Shown here piece by piece: positions 20,870 to 32,504 of a stretch of 64,000 nucleotides of DNA. Each line of letters begins with the position of its first letter. The first letter of the stretch is position 1. The notes beneath the pieces are model-generated. The model made no database searches. It had not been told where the DNA came from and saw nothing but the letters and a program-made list of their open reading frames with translations. This DNA comes from Pyrrhosoma nymphula (Eukaryota; Arthropoda; Insecta; Odonata; Coenagrionidae). The DNA lies in contig OY754333.1 of the NCBI GenBank assembly GCA_963573305.1, positions 19,217,013 to 19,281,012 of the forward strand, written 5' to 3'. A program made the position numbers and the translations under genes.

Positions 20870-23800
20870 CCTCGTCAGCATCATAGCCCAATTGGAAGCA
20901 CTTGCATCTCTTCTTTGGGTTATCAGACGATACCCCCCTGAGGACATCGGGGGTGGGAATAAGTTGTCACCAAGCCAGTGCGAAAGCAGGCCACGGGATT
21001 GGCCAGGATCTTAGGGTAGGGGCGTTGAGGCATTACTTGTCACAAGTTGGCAGATTGTTGGCTGTAACCCCCAGCAATTTAAATCTATAGATCTCGATCT
21101 CCAGGCTTGTAACGAAAATGACCAAGTTCTGATTTCTCCTAATAAGAATGAAGTTTTGCTCGCTCGGGATACATTACATCGATTCCAAATTGTTAATGAC
21201 ATCGACTCCCAGTTCAGTTTGCATTTATCCAAATGAGAGGCCATGGTAAGAGGCTCCGACGATGGAGCGAAGTAAAGCGCAAAAATAAATAACTTTTTTT
21301 GTTAAATGAGTGATTCTCTCGACAGAATAGCTGATGTATTTTTTATAATATACATTCATTAGTTTGTGGTATTTCTTTTTAAATTCCTATTCACTGATTC
21401 CCTTTTGTAATATTACCTGAATGGGTCGGAAATTTAGGAAATGCAAAAAAGAAATGCCCGCACATTCCCATATTGTTGTTCCCTAACCCAGCAATCCTCA
21501 CCAGGAAAATTTACCCTGCTTTCCATCTCCGTTTCTCCAAAACCTCGGCTTACTTTTCTCCATCACCTTCTTTCTCAATTCCGGCGAAACTATCAAACGC
21601 TTCTCTTCTCTCCCACCTTGGTCATATTTCCCCTCAATTTTCCGTGTCCTCCCCTCCCCGTTCTTAATGGTGGGCACGAGACATCACCTTCACGCCGAAG
21701 TCCCCTTTCCGGCCCTTCAGGAGATCAGGCCCCTTTTAGTACCCCCTCCGTCCCACTCAACTCAACACTAGGTCAGGATGCGATGTCCCACGCTGACTCT
21801 GCCGGCCCCCCATGCCAACTCTTGGGCCCTCTAAGTAAAAGCCCTCCACTCTCCAAAGGCATGCCCTCCCTCTCCGCTGATGCAGCCGGTTAAGGTAAGG
21901 GAGGAGGAAGATAAGATGTGACTATTCGGCGTAATGCCGATGATTCATTCGATGTTTATTCCTCGCGTGCATTCCTTGGCATTGACTCCTAGGTAGATCA
22001 ACGTCTCAAGTGACGCACAATACTCCTAGACCATGGATCGCGTAGCTGTTTTTTTTGAGAGGGTGATTGGAGTAACCCCCGCAATGACGGGGAAAGGAGG
22101 AACAGACAGCTGATTCCGGCCTGGAGCGTGGCCTAACCTGGAGCTGCAATGCTCGGACGAAAATCTCCTTGCTCGATCGAAAGCAGAGGGAAAACAATAA
22201 ACAAAAATATCCCAAATGTTAGTTCAATATCGAATCTTCAAATGGATCCTGAGGTTTGATGAATAAAGGGCAGGTGACCCAATCTGAATAATCACAAATG
22301 AAGCTTTCTCATGGTAGAGTGGAAAACGAAAGTTATTGATTTGTAGCGATAACATCGTTAGTAACCGATGAAGTGTAAATGCCGTTATGTATATCACCTT
22401 AACCATTGAAGTGCGTGGCTTGTACAATCTACTTTTGAAAGGAGGTACATATTTACCTGGACTCTTCTATTAGCTCTTCTATCAGCGCCATCGTATTGGA
22501 AATAACTGCACACAAATAAGATGAATCCGAGGGAGAATAACGATTGTTATTTCGCGAGATTAACGGGCATATCAGTATTTGTACAAAATACATAACATGC
22601 ATCCATCGCATAGCATCCACGAGAGAATCTTATTTTCACTGTCATCAGGTTCCGGAGCAAATGATCGCGCAAGTCGCACTCTTCCTTAGTGTACGCATAA
22701 ATCAATATTATTGATGATTATACATCGCTCACGCTAAAGTTACGAGTTCTCCAGTTAGGATATGATATAGAAAAATGCACTGAGAAGCTTCATAGGCTTA
22801 GCCCAATCAGCACGAAAATTGTGCAAAGACGCTTCATTGCATAATCATTCATTGGAAAAAAGGACGAAAAGTTAGTTGTTGTGATGTAAACTTCCGTGGG
22901 GCTTGGATGGAGGTTGATTCTTCTGATTTTCGGGATTTCCGCCACAAAAAGCTGGAACGATGCGGTGGAAATCTTGAGAATCGGAAGAATCAAACTCCGA
23001 TAAATTAGTTGTGTTCAACTGACAATGAGTTCACCCTGTGGGCATGAATACACATTTAAACATAATTTCATGAATTATAACTTCGTAAATCATGCAAGTA
23101 CGTCGCGAGAGTATATCTTAATCTAAGGAAGCAAAAAAGAGCTTCATCGCGATGTTTTTGAAAGATACTCGTTGATACGAAATTTGATATTACGAAGTGC
23201 CGATTTTTCCGATCCCGTCGACTTCATAATTTCGAGTTTCTACTGTAGTTCATTGGTAACCGAAGCAATTTCACGCAGCATTTAGTATCTACGATGGTCC
23301 TTAAGTTACGTTGCTTGAATGGGGCATCATCTCTTTTGGAGAGAAGGTCCTGCCCTGATGTGACAATTGCGACTCCTGTCCGATACATCCTGACTGAATG
23401 TAATGATAATTGGGATACATTAGAGGCAGAACATCTGAGGACATCTTGGATGAGTTCTAGGTAAGTATCCCAATTGTCTGCCAACTTCAATTTTTCTATG
23501 CACCATTGGGCTTTTTAACAAATTATAATTTAATAACATTTTTATTTGGAAGGTATACATTGTGCCTAACTGTGCAAGCTCTAAATATTAACTAATTGCT
23601 TATTTCTTGGCCCATCAGATTAATTTGAAATCTAATATCAGAGGAAGAATTAAAAATAAGCTGTACCCTAATGTCCAACTTTTTAAGTTATTCTTTCTAA
23701 TATGAGTTCAAAGTTGGTAGTTGAGATTCATTTTTATCTTTCAGATTTAAAAATTTAGATATTTCTTTCAGTTTTAATGGAAGAAACTCTTTAGATATGA

Positions 23801-23951
23801 ACGGCTGTATGGATCTGAAGATTCTGTGCTAAAATGACTTTCTTGACCTCATGGAATCTCGGGAAAAAATATTTCCCATGCACCTTCTGGATTAATTGTT
23901 CATTTTTGGGAAACATAAGACTTGTGTTAACATTTATAAAACATGCATCTA

Positions 23952-24653
23952 CCCAGGTAAAAATATTTGGTCTGGAACTAATTTGAAACTGGTGTGTAAC
24001 TGGTCTGAAAGGCTAAATTTTTGTCTCTTAGTGGTATGTAACAGGACTGCGATGGTCTGGATTCTGGCCTGTATTTGCGTTGTAATATTTGATAGTGTGT
24101 AACTGGGCTGGATTATACGGCTTTCTTGATGTGGGCACTTCAATTTTGGGTGTGAGACAATGCACGTAGACCCGTAGGGTAGCTGAAAATTCGAGATAGG
24201 TGCAATATATCATTAGGTGGAAACTAGGTAGGTTGATTAAATATATTAAAGCATGGTATCGTGTAATAGTACATTCATAGTATTTAAATGGAAAGTATAA
24301 TTTTTTTATTTTGAGAGAGCAGGGAGGAGTCAGTGGAGAGGGTGGGCAAGGGAGTTTTATTAACGACGGCAAGGGAGTTTCAGTGGAGAGCGCAAGGGAG
24401 TACCGGCTCATTAGGCAGCAAGGGTGTGCCAGACTAAACCGGCTAAACCCTCCAAGTCCAGCCCAATTCAAGAGCAGCGACCACCCATTGTCCAGAATTG
24501 TACTTACGGACCAGATGGTGTTCAGACCGGTTACAGACCATACTGGTCTGGAGCATTGTTTCAATTTCTTCCCAGTTACAGACCTCCTGCAGATCTCTAG
24601 CTCCACCCCAGACCTGTTCCAGATTTGTTATAGACCTAATATTTTTACCTGGG
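23952..24653. mobile_element. TA-flanked MITE, 702 bp, TIR CCCAGGTAAAAATATT
   Basis: The left end CCCAGGTAAAAATATTTGG and the right end, in complement CCCAGGTAAAAATATTAGG, are flanked by TA (23950-23951 and 24654-24655), as in Tc1/mariner-type insertions. The subterminal regions hold many variants of CTGGTCTGTAACTGG in both orientations. No transposase. The same element is at the same place in copy B, so it inserted before the duplication. The 111-192-codon frames over it are its shadows. Confidence 0.75.
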
Positions 24654-25318
24654 TAATAATTTAAACTTAAAATAGATGGATGGATAAATGTAATCAGCGA
24701 TTGTTCTAGTTGGCACATCATTTTTAACGAATGTGTGATAATGACGAAAACACTTAAGGGGATGTGCAATATTGACAACTCTTGAGAGTAGATGATAAGG
24801 ATGAGAGGTGGCTGTTTTTGCTGTCAGTCAAAAAGTTTTTTAAATCTTTTGTAAATGTGATGTGAATTTTGTGACTATATGTATGTGCTAATTTTTTCCT
24901 CTTATGTATTGCATGTATTATTCAAACTAATCACTCATGCAAGTTCATAACTATAATTAAAGAATTTTATGTTGAAATTTCCATCCATGTTAAAAAATAA
25001 ATGTTCACACTTAAATTTTATTGTATCCCATTGAGTTTCAAGAAGCTACTAAGCTAAGTTTGGGAAGAATGATGGGAAAGAAAAATGGAAAATACCTCAT
25101 GAATATGCATATTTGTCCTGTCAAATTAATACATATTATATTTTGAATTTTTATGCTTTTTTGTGGAAATCCTTAATTCTCATAAATTTTGTCAAACATG
25201 GAAGAAAAATAATCTTTACTTACATACTCTGGACACGGGTTTTCACTATTACGTGCTTAGCTGACAAAAATGACAAGTTTTTGTGAACAAATCAGTTCAG
25301 CCTTCAGTACGTTTCCAT

Positions 25319-26907
25319 TCGTGAAAAATTCAAAATAGTTAAAAAAATGTTCACAACTTCACCACAATCCTAGCATATTAATAAGTGTCACCTTTATTTG
25401 TTTAATGTAAATATTATTACTAAATAAAATCAAATGGAAAAACCAACATGTTATTCAATCACCTATCTATTGCTATGTACCGATATAGCAGCTACTGCAT
25501 GTAACATTATTTCGATTATAACATGTATGTAGTTGATTGCGTTTTTAGTTTCTATGATGAAAATTTGGAGTTATGAGACTGTAAAAGATGAGATTGAAAC
25601 TGAAGATCAAAATTTCAATGTCTAATTACATACTTACTTCTTTACTTAGGTGGCCATTCAAACTGTAAGAGGTTTTTGGCCTTGTCAACCTCTTGTCTCC
25701 ACCTCGGCCTATCGACTATTGTTCTTCACATATTTTCTCTACATCATCTGCTCTAATCTTACACTGAATGTACAGGAAGTAACCTGATGAGATTCTTGTT
25801 AGAAGTGAAATACTTTTCTTATGAACAGAATTGTGTACATTACCCTTTGGAAAATATTTACTTAAAAAATTATTTGTACAAAGTTTCATTCTGCACCAAA
25901 TCTGACAAATTTTTTGCCATTGCCACTTTTGTTATGCACCGTGTGTTTTATATGAGTGCATTTACATAAATTGGGGATTTAAAACTATCATCACATTGGA
26001 TTTATTAAGAACAAATAATTGGCACAATATTTTAGAAATACTGGGCTGAACTAACAATTAGAACATCAATAGCCTTATAAATACCCATGAAATCCTTTTA
26101 TCTTGTAAAAACTTGTATAACTATTATAATAGAAAAATTTTCTATTATAAAATAATTATAATAGAAAATGTGTAAATGCTCACATAATTAATCAGGATTA
26201 TGTAGTTATATCTTTTTTAGAGAAAACTTAATTATTTACCAGTCTTCCACATGTTTGGTCGAGCAACATGGACCCATTTGCTCAGCCTCGTCATCTGTAC
26301 CATTTTACTAATATTCATTCTTTCAAAAAGATGTCTATTTACACAAATAATGTGAGTTGAATTGCGGAGCTGTCAACAAAGACTTAAATAGACTGAGTTG
26401 AGAATGCAAAAAGCATGAAAACTTTGAATTTCTTGCTCTCCAATTTATGAAATGTTTCAAGAATTCCTTTAACTTTTAATTCACATTCAATTTCATGTTG
26501 AAATCATGATTGTTAGTCTTTTGATACCAAGTTGAAGTTTATGTTCAAGATAAATGCTTAAAACCACATCCTCACAAAATGTACTGTCATAAAGTTTGCT
26601 CTAAAATCATTCCAATTGACTTTCTTCTGTGTTGCCTTCATGGGAATGCTCTCAAGAATATTTTAAAAATATGTCACATTGCCCGGTTTAGCCTACCCTA
26701 TCCATTAATCCTTTGTGAGAGTAGAACACATTCACCCTAGTCCCGAGTACGTCTTTCATGCTTCATTTCGTATCAAGTCCATTGCTCGTGATGCTCGTGC
26801 TGCATTATTTACTAGGAGTGTGTCACATATTTTGAGATTCACTGGTAATTTCTTTGCCTTTAAAAAGTGGAAGATAATTCTTGGGGTTGGACCATAGTTT
26901 CTTGCTC
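25319..26907. other. Intergenic DNA or 3' flank of M13 gene
   Basis: AT-rich with no recognisable exon. An AT-rich palindrome, CTATTATAATAGAAAA with its inverted partner, lies near 26122-26150. This may include the 3'UTR of the minus-strand M13 exon. Confidence 0.4.
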
Positions 26908-27246
26908 CTACCAGACAGCACACTTATTCATCGGGTTCATTGGAGAACCAATTGGGCAGGAGAAATCTTTAGCAAATTCTTCTGAGTTGGAAAATGGTCC
27001 AATTACACGATATCTGCCAGGTGAGTGGTAACCAGTGAGCAGCCTCAAACGAAGGGCTTCGGGTCGGTACATGCTGCACCACACATTTTTGGCACTGACC
27101 CAGAAGAGTTGACGAGATGTCAAGCAAAATCCTGGCAGGGGTTCCTCAGGCCCATTGCGTGCTTCCCATGCTTCGTATGCACGATATGCTTCCTTAACTC
27201 CACCATTGTCAACGATGTTTTATCCTTGAGTATTGATACCATTAAT
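26908..27246 (-). pseudogene. Neprilysin-like M13 peptidase, last exon, stop-bearing
   Basis: The terminal exon runs from a good acceptor (TTTATCCTTTCCAG, then ATT at 27246) to a stop at 26908-26910. It encodes INGINTQG, then TAA, then NIVDNGGVKEAYRAYEAW, LTSRQLFWVSAKNVWCSMYR, YHSPGRYRVIGPFSNSEEF and the C-terminal CAVW. This is the end of the neprilysin/ECE family, zinc endopeptidases of the cell surface or secreted space. The His and Arg of HSPGRYRVIG (active-site residues in the family), the Cys residues and the final Trp are kept. The stop replaces the Glu of the ENxxDNGG motif, which is the third zinc ligand. It is one base away from GAA. No upstream exon with HExxH was found in the following 8 kb. 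The retained splice site argues against a processed copy. A real pseudogene or a base-call error are both possible. Confidence 0.8.
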
Positions 27247-28204
27247 CTGGAAAGGATAAAGGTGAGCCTTAGAATATTAGCTTTAGAAAGGAAGCCAACA
27301 TCCTAATGATCTGTCACTTCAGAAAAAAATTTTACTTATCATCATATTAAATAGACATGATTTCTTTTAGAGATAGAGGTCATTGATGTTTTTGCTCTGA
27401 ATTACTGTCTCTCTTCAGGAAATAGAAATACTGTATGAAATTATTGTATTGTATATTATAATTTTATCTTGTGGCCAGTAGCAATTATAATACGTTCAAT
27501 TCCTAATGGGAAATAATCCGCAACAGACGGGCAGATAGACGCTACTTCTCTCATCGTAAATGTATCGGTCTCCTTTGAAATGATGCAGAAACAATTTTAC
27601 TGCCTTATAATTGTTGAAGATTAGCTATTACGTAAACAATTAAGGTTTTAGTGGATAATGAAAACTTAATGCATTATTTTGAAGAACCCAATTTAAGTGA
27701 ATTTTTACCATATTCATGGGGTGAAATTGTACTTGTTTGAGTTGATTTTTACTTAAGTTTACCATTATGATTCGTCAAAGCAAATGACGTATGAATAAAT
27801 ATAGCGTGCTGTTTTAAATTAAGCCCTCCTATACATGTGCGTACGTATATGCTTGGAAATATCTTTGATTTTAGCAGAGTCACACTCTAAACTATCGTGA
27901 TACTTAATGTCCACATTCGTCACACCAGCCTGAACGTCTATTTCACTCAGTTAAAACTAAAGTATTGCCATGAAATGCATGTCAGTCATCATGCCAAGTT
28001 TGCGCATTTATAAAAACTTTTCACTCTGCGAATTAACTCATTTCTCTTTAAATAGCAACGAGTCAAGCCGGAGAAGTGTCATTTTCCCTCTCCGCCGTAT
28101 TTGAGATAGGGTCGAGCTATTGAGGATATCCCGGTATCAAAGGACGAGCAATAATAATTCGACCCTCACCAGTGCTATCCGCCGTTCAGAATACTGAATA
28201 GCCA
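27247..28204. other. Intergenic or intronic DNA, no exon seen
   Basis: I looked here for further M13 exons (minus) and caspase p20 exons with a QAC-G motif (plus) and found neither. Confidence 0.4.
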
Positions 28205-28450
28205 CCGTGCTGGAGGTTGGTTGGAGGCTTTTGAAGGTTAGGAATTTGGAAAAGAATTGGAAGGATAAGCTGTGTGGATAGGAAGATGAACTAGGAAGAA
28301 AAGAGGTTGGTGGGGAAATTGGTTTGGAGGTGGAAGAAGTGGCTGTAGGTTAAGAGAGAGGTGGGAGGGAAGAATATGGAGCGTGAGGTGGAAGTGGAGT
28401 TGGGGTTTCAGATGCTGTGAAGGAGAGGAGGTGGTATGAAGAGTTATGGG
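28205..28450 (+). repeat. Purine-rich (GGA/GGTT) tract
   Basis: The plus strand is strongly G/A-rich (GGAGGTTGGTTGGAGG, GAGAGGAGGTGGTATGAAGA). It is low complexity and has no gene content. It lies 0.3 kb upstream of the caspase exon. Confidence 0.6.
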
Positions 28451-28753
28451 AAAATTGAGGACTTATGCATTGATTCATGACTCAGTTGGATTTGAATGAA
28501 CCTTGGAATCTGAAGGTTAGGATTTAGGTAGTAACTGTCCATGGACCTATGGAGGTAGAACACCTTGAAGGAAATGAATGTGCGGTCCTGCTGAATTTAG
28601 CCCTAAACGTAAATACCCTTTCCTTCTACCAGCACTCCACCCTAAGCCTCTACCATGGCGGATATTTGTGCCTTTCAACAATTATCATCATGAAATGATC
28701 TGCATCTGGATGATTCTTTTAATTTTAGCTTCCTTATTATTGAAAATGTTTAG

Positions 28754-29084
28754 TCAATCAAGGGTATTTGATTTTTATCTTTCAACGACTTCCCCCCCCT
28801 CCAAAGGCTACTACTCATGGCGAAATCCGGAATATGGCACATGGTTTATCCGCAGCCCATGTGAAGAATTGCGCAGTTTAGTAACGAAAGGGAAGGAGTT
28901 TCTTCAGATCCTGGTCAAGGTTCATGTTCGAGTTGCTTTTCAATATCAGTCTTTCAATGAGAAGGACCCATCTTTGGATGAGAAGAAACAGATCCCTTCT
29001 TTTGTGTGCATGCTCACAAGATGTTTGTATTTAATACCCAAAGAGACTGAAAAATCTCGTGTTGGTAATGAGGGTAAATGTTGA
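28754..29084 (+). CDS. Caspase p10 subunit, terminal exon
   Basis: The frame runs to a stop at 29082-29084. It shows DFYLSTTS, KGYYSWRNPEYGTWFIRS, PCEEL, VRVAFQYQSF and KKQIPSFVCMLTRCLYLIPK. This is the small (p10) subunit of an effector-type caspase (peptidase C14). SWRN supplies the substrate-pocket Arg and Trp, and the KKQIP-MLT-LY end is typical. Caspases cleave after Asp in the cytosol during apoptosis. About 105 codons match the expected p10 length with no stop or frameshift. The exon probably begins after TTTAG at 28753 or CAAG at 28762; the open frame extends upstream to 28578 but that part does not look like caspase. No p20 exon with the catalytic His and Cys was found upstream in the window. 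It could be the last exon of a long gene or an exon fragment. Confidence 0.8.
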
Positions 29085-29557
29085 TAGATTTTATGAATTA
29101 TGTGCCATTCTTATGTTGTTATGTTGTAAATTTGCTAATGTACATATTTTTGTCAGAATTGCAAAAGAAGCTCATGTAGTTTTTAATGTTATCATGTTCC
29201 TTTATCAATTTAGCGCTTATTCTAAAAGAATCATTTGTAAGAATATCAGAATTCTGGAAGATAAATTTTTATTTTAATAGCACTTATTACAAGTGCCATC
29301 ATCTGGGAACATATCATCACTCCAGAAAGACATTTTATTTTTTGTTGCATTTATGTTGTAATTAAGTATAATTAATGTGCATTTTAGTCGGGCATTAGAT
29401 AATTTGCACTCAGGTTAAGAATATCTATGGAGTTAAAATTTTGTTTGCTATCAAAATTGTTTTTATGAAGAAAATAATGCCTAGATCAAAGCTAAAATAT
29501 GTATTGGTTGAAAATGTTAAAATTGATGTCACCAGTAGATTTTTTGGAGTTCTCCAT

Positions 29558-29742
29558 TTAACACGTTCAGGACCGAGGGCGCACACACTGCGTCCTGGCG
29601 TGCGCCCGCCAGGACCCGTGGACGCAGCGTGTGCGTCCTGAAGTGTGTTAAAGAAGTGTGTTTAAAATCCGTATTAAATTTTTTCTTTTTATTGGCCCCT
29701 GGGCATAGGTATCCATTTTTAGGGCGGTCCTGAAAGTGTTAA
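29558..29742. mobile_element. MITE, 185 bp, TTAA ends, internal hairpin
   Basis: It begins TTAACACGTTCAGGACCG and ends, in complement, TTAACACTTTCAGGACCGCC. TTAA at both borders fits a TTAA-target element such as piggyBac type. An inner hairpin (29566-29642) pairs TTCAGGAC-GCACACACTGCGTCC with its inverted copy. No coding. Confidence 0.65.
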
Positions 29743-30466
29743 AGTCCTAATGAGAGAATCTTCTTTGAATTTTGATTTTTATGTGATAATCCTCCTGGGG
29801 TGCAAAGTTTTTAATAACATTTCATGAAGCCTTGGGAAATGGCCTAGTTTTATTGTTGTTGAATGGCACAAGAGATGAGAAAGGGAATACGTGGCATTCA
29901 TGGTTAAGGGCTATCACCTGCCACTATAGAGGGTGATTCGGGATATGTATTGTTGAAATTAGATTAGAGGAAGAGCCTTTTTATAGTTTTACCACTATAG
30001 TTTATAGTTTTTTCACTGTCAACCAAGCTAACACCCTCTTGTTTCATGCTCATCATTCACTAAATTCTGTTGCCTCATTGTTAAAATTTAGTGGTGCAAT
30101 ATGTATCATTGCATTGATGTGTTTTATGTGGAGCTTGCCGGTTAAATTCATTATGGTGTTTTTGACTCATTTTTTGTGAGTTGACATCTAGGCATTTACA
30201 TTGCTCAAACTGCTGCCTCCACTTGTGTATTCAGAGCTCAAGCCATTTCATAACATTTGTGTTTTTATGTGATACATGTTTTCTTGAGAAACGGTACACA
30301 TTTTATCCAAAATTCTGCATCTAAAAGTTGACCATAACGGTCTTGGTTTTGTGTGAACCCATTGTTTTCTGCTGTATGCCAGTACAAAATAATAGAAATA
30401 TTAATTAAACTGTATTCTTTTGCTGTTGTGAGTTAGAACACTATCCCTGCACCATGGTGTATGCCG

Positions 30467-30472
30467 AATAAA
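30467..30472 (+). promoter_or_regulatory. Possible poly(A) signal for caspase exon
   Basis: AATAAA is the first canonical hexamer on the plus strand after the p10 stop codon, about 1.4 kb away and with the MITE between them. Use is not shown. Confidence 0.3.
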
Positions 30473-31879
30473 AAGTGCAGTGTAAAGGTAGAGCATCTGT
30501 CTTGCCATTTACAGTTTCCAGTGTATATTAAATGCATATCACCATTGCTCAATATTGGTAGATATTTGTGTATGGCTTTAAAGGAGCATGTGATCAAATT
30601 GTAAATGTCATTTTGTAATTAATTTGAACAAAGTCACATTTTAAAAAAGCCTTTAATCTTAAAAATGAAATGAAATTTGTCACATTTTCCACTGTAGTTT
30701 ATAAGTATCAAAAGTGCAATTTTTTTGTGATCTCCAAGCACCTTGGTGCTTAACTCAAAACTGCCACATTTTGAGCAAAATATTTTTGCTGTAAAAAAAG
30801 TGCTATATTTATGGGGAAGTTTAAGGTCAAAATTTTGGACAAGAAGGGTAATTGAAGGTTATTTGTGTCCATTGGCTGTGCCTCCTTAATTAAAGCTATA
30901 CTTCGATTGTAGTCTGAAGTATGCCACATAATATGCAGGTTATTTGATCTGCTGATGAAAGAAAACGGTTTGAAATGAGGGTTTGGAAGCATTATGTTGT
31001 TTATTGTTACCTATGATCTGTATTCTCATATACTTTACAATTATATACATTGAAAATCATTTATTTGGTTAATTTATGTTGACTACTCTCATGTCTAAAA
31101 ACAGAAAAAAGTTTTTGTACCAATTCTTGTCATCCTTTCAGATGAACCTGGAAAATTTTTAGCCTGCCATGTTTGCATTAACTAAGGATGAAAATGAGAA
31201 GGTTCTTACTTATTGTTCGACTTTTTCCAATGTGGAATGCTTGATCATACCTCATGCTGTATTTAAAGGATGGTAGAATTTCACTCAAAATCGTGGAAAA
31301 TATGTACATCTGACTAACATTTTCTACCCTCATCTTGTAGCCTCTATGTTATGGTAGTTCCCAGTGAGCCACGGGGACTATGTCATGCCTCTTAGCAGAC
31401 ATGCTTTTCTCAGGAAATGGAGAAGCATTTATCTGAACGCCGTAGGAACTTAGGATGGAATATGCATCTCTAAGTGCAAGTCACCATTGTGAACTATGCA
31501 GCTGTCCTAAAAGGATCACATTCTTCTGCATTCTATTTTACTTTCTATGCATCGTAGATTGCACAATGTGAATTTACATTCTACAAGTGATTTTACTCTA
31601 CCAACAAAATTTATTGGTAGGCAAGTACTCATATTGGTAGTAGTGGTATTTTGGTTCAACATGCTTCAATGGCTAATGTCATTTTGCACATACTGTCTGT
31701 CACATGCAGACAGGGGCAGCAGCACTCGGAAGATCAATCATCCAAATACAATTCAATGATGTTTAACTTCGGTGACTGATAGGGAACCGGTGGTTCTATC
31801 GTGGCAGGCCATTGCCCAGTACTCATTAATGGCACCTGATAATTAATTATTTGTTCTTTAATGCTTTAGCCTCTTACCA

Positions 31880-32100
31880 AGAACTACAGCCTTGTCGTGG
31901 TGGGAGGGCTTTTATTTTCCGATGACCCCTATAGCTGAACTGGTGGGAGCAATGCTCCTGTTAGGGCCACCTATGCCAGATAGGTCAAAGGTTAAGACAC
32001 AGACAAATGGTAGTCCAAGCAGCATCTGTACCTCAGTGAGGCATCTGCAAAAGGCATGTGACCCCAATGGGGTGGCCTCTTTAATGGTTGGTGTCACTTA
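31880..32100 (+). mobile_element. RTE-like LINE 5' region fragment
   Basis: CAGCCTTGTCGTGGTGGGAG, CTATAGCTGAACTGGTGGGA and CTCCTGTTAGGGCCACCTAT follow the order I recall for the 5' leader of many arthropod RTE-type LINEs. A short copy of the same block is at 60145-60175. The mirrored 61-69-codon frames on both strands here are not genes. Confidence 0.55.
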
Positions 32101-32250
32101 AAAAACACTTGAGGTTGGCCACAGAATGCCATCACAATTATTTAATAGACTAAATGTTCTCAGATGTTACTTTGTGGTACTCCATAATTAAGTAGAAGAA
32201 TGCTTTGTGTAGTCCATGAACAATTTTTATTGAAAAATCATTCACATTGA

Positions 32251-32330
32251 CCAGGAATAGCACCTGAATCTCTCAATATCCTGCCGAGTGCTTAAGCCAA
32301 TTACCTAAGCTACCAAGGTGTCATCCCCTG
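32251..32330 (-). mobile_element. tRNA-derived SINE head, minus strand
   Basis: In complement it reads GGTAGCTTAGGTAATTGGC (A-box-like), AAGCACTCGGCAGGATATTG and GATTCAGGTGCTATTCCTGG (B-box-like). The order and spacing are those of a tRNA head, but it is too degenerate to be a working tRNA. Confidence 0.5.
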
Positions 32331-32504
32331 TACATATTTTTGGGCTTTAACGAAACAAGATGCTTGAAAGTTCTGGCTACTCCTGATGCATCTTTCTCAA
32401 CATTTTGATTGAATTTTCCATCCAACGTTTCTACCTATTGACCTTGATATTGACTGTATGTTGAAACCTTGGTCTGCAAATTGAATTAAAATTCAATAAA
32501 TGTA

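Larger units (their letters stand above)
19643..25318. repeat. 5.7-kb duplicated block, copy A
   Basis: Collinear with 51361-57026 in the same orientation, with few substitutions and short indels throughout. Both ends are abrupt. The left limit lies at GAATATTTCAACTATT, and copy B carries an extra partial repeat TTTTAGAATATTT there. The right limit is after GTTTCCAT, where A continues TCGTG and B continues CCCAAG. No terminal repeats or target duplication are visible, so this looks like a segmental duplication. It includes a TATA-type promoter-like site and one MITE. Small frames inside it do not show coding constraint. Nothing else in it resembles a gene. Confidence 0.9.
29085..31879. other. 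Likely caspase 3'UTR, then intergenic
   Basis: T-rich sequence with no coding support. It holds a TTAA-ended MITE at 29558-29742. The first AATAAA after the caspase stop is at 30467-30472. Frames at 29059-29277, 30750-30992 and 31547-31759 are unrecognised. Confidence 0.4.

Noticed and set aside
21441..21893. 150-codon Ser/Pro-rich plus frame, also open in copy B (to 53608), with splice-like ends
   Set aside because: Comparing the two copies over this frame by eye, eight substitutions change the amino acid and one does not. That is the pattern of unconstrained sequence, so I do not call it a gene.
24028..24778. 111-192-codon frames on both strands, repeated in copy B
   Set aside because: They lie over the TA-flanked MITE and its inverted subterminal motifs and appear on both strands as mirror shadows.
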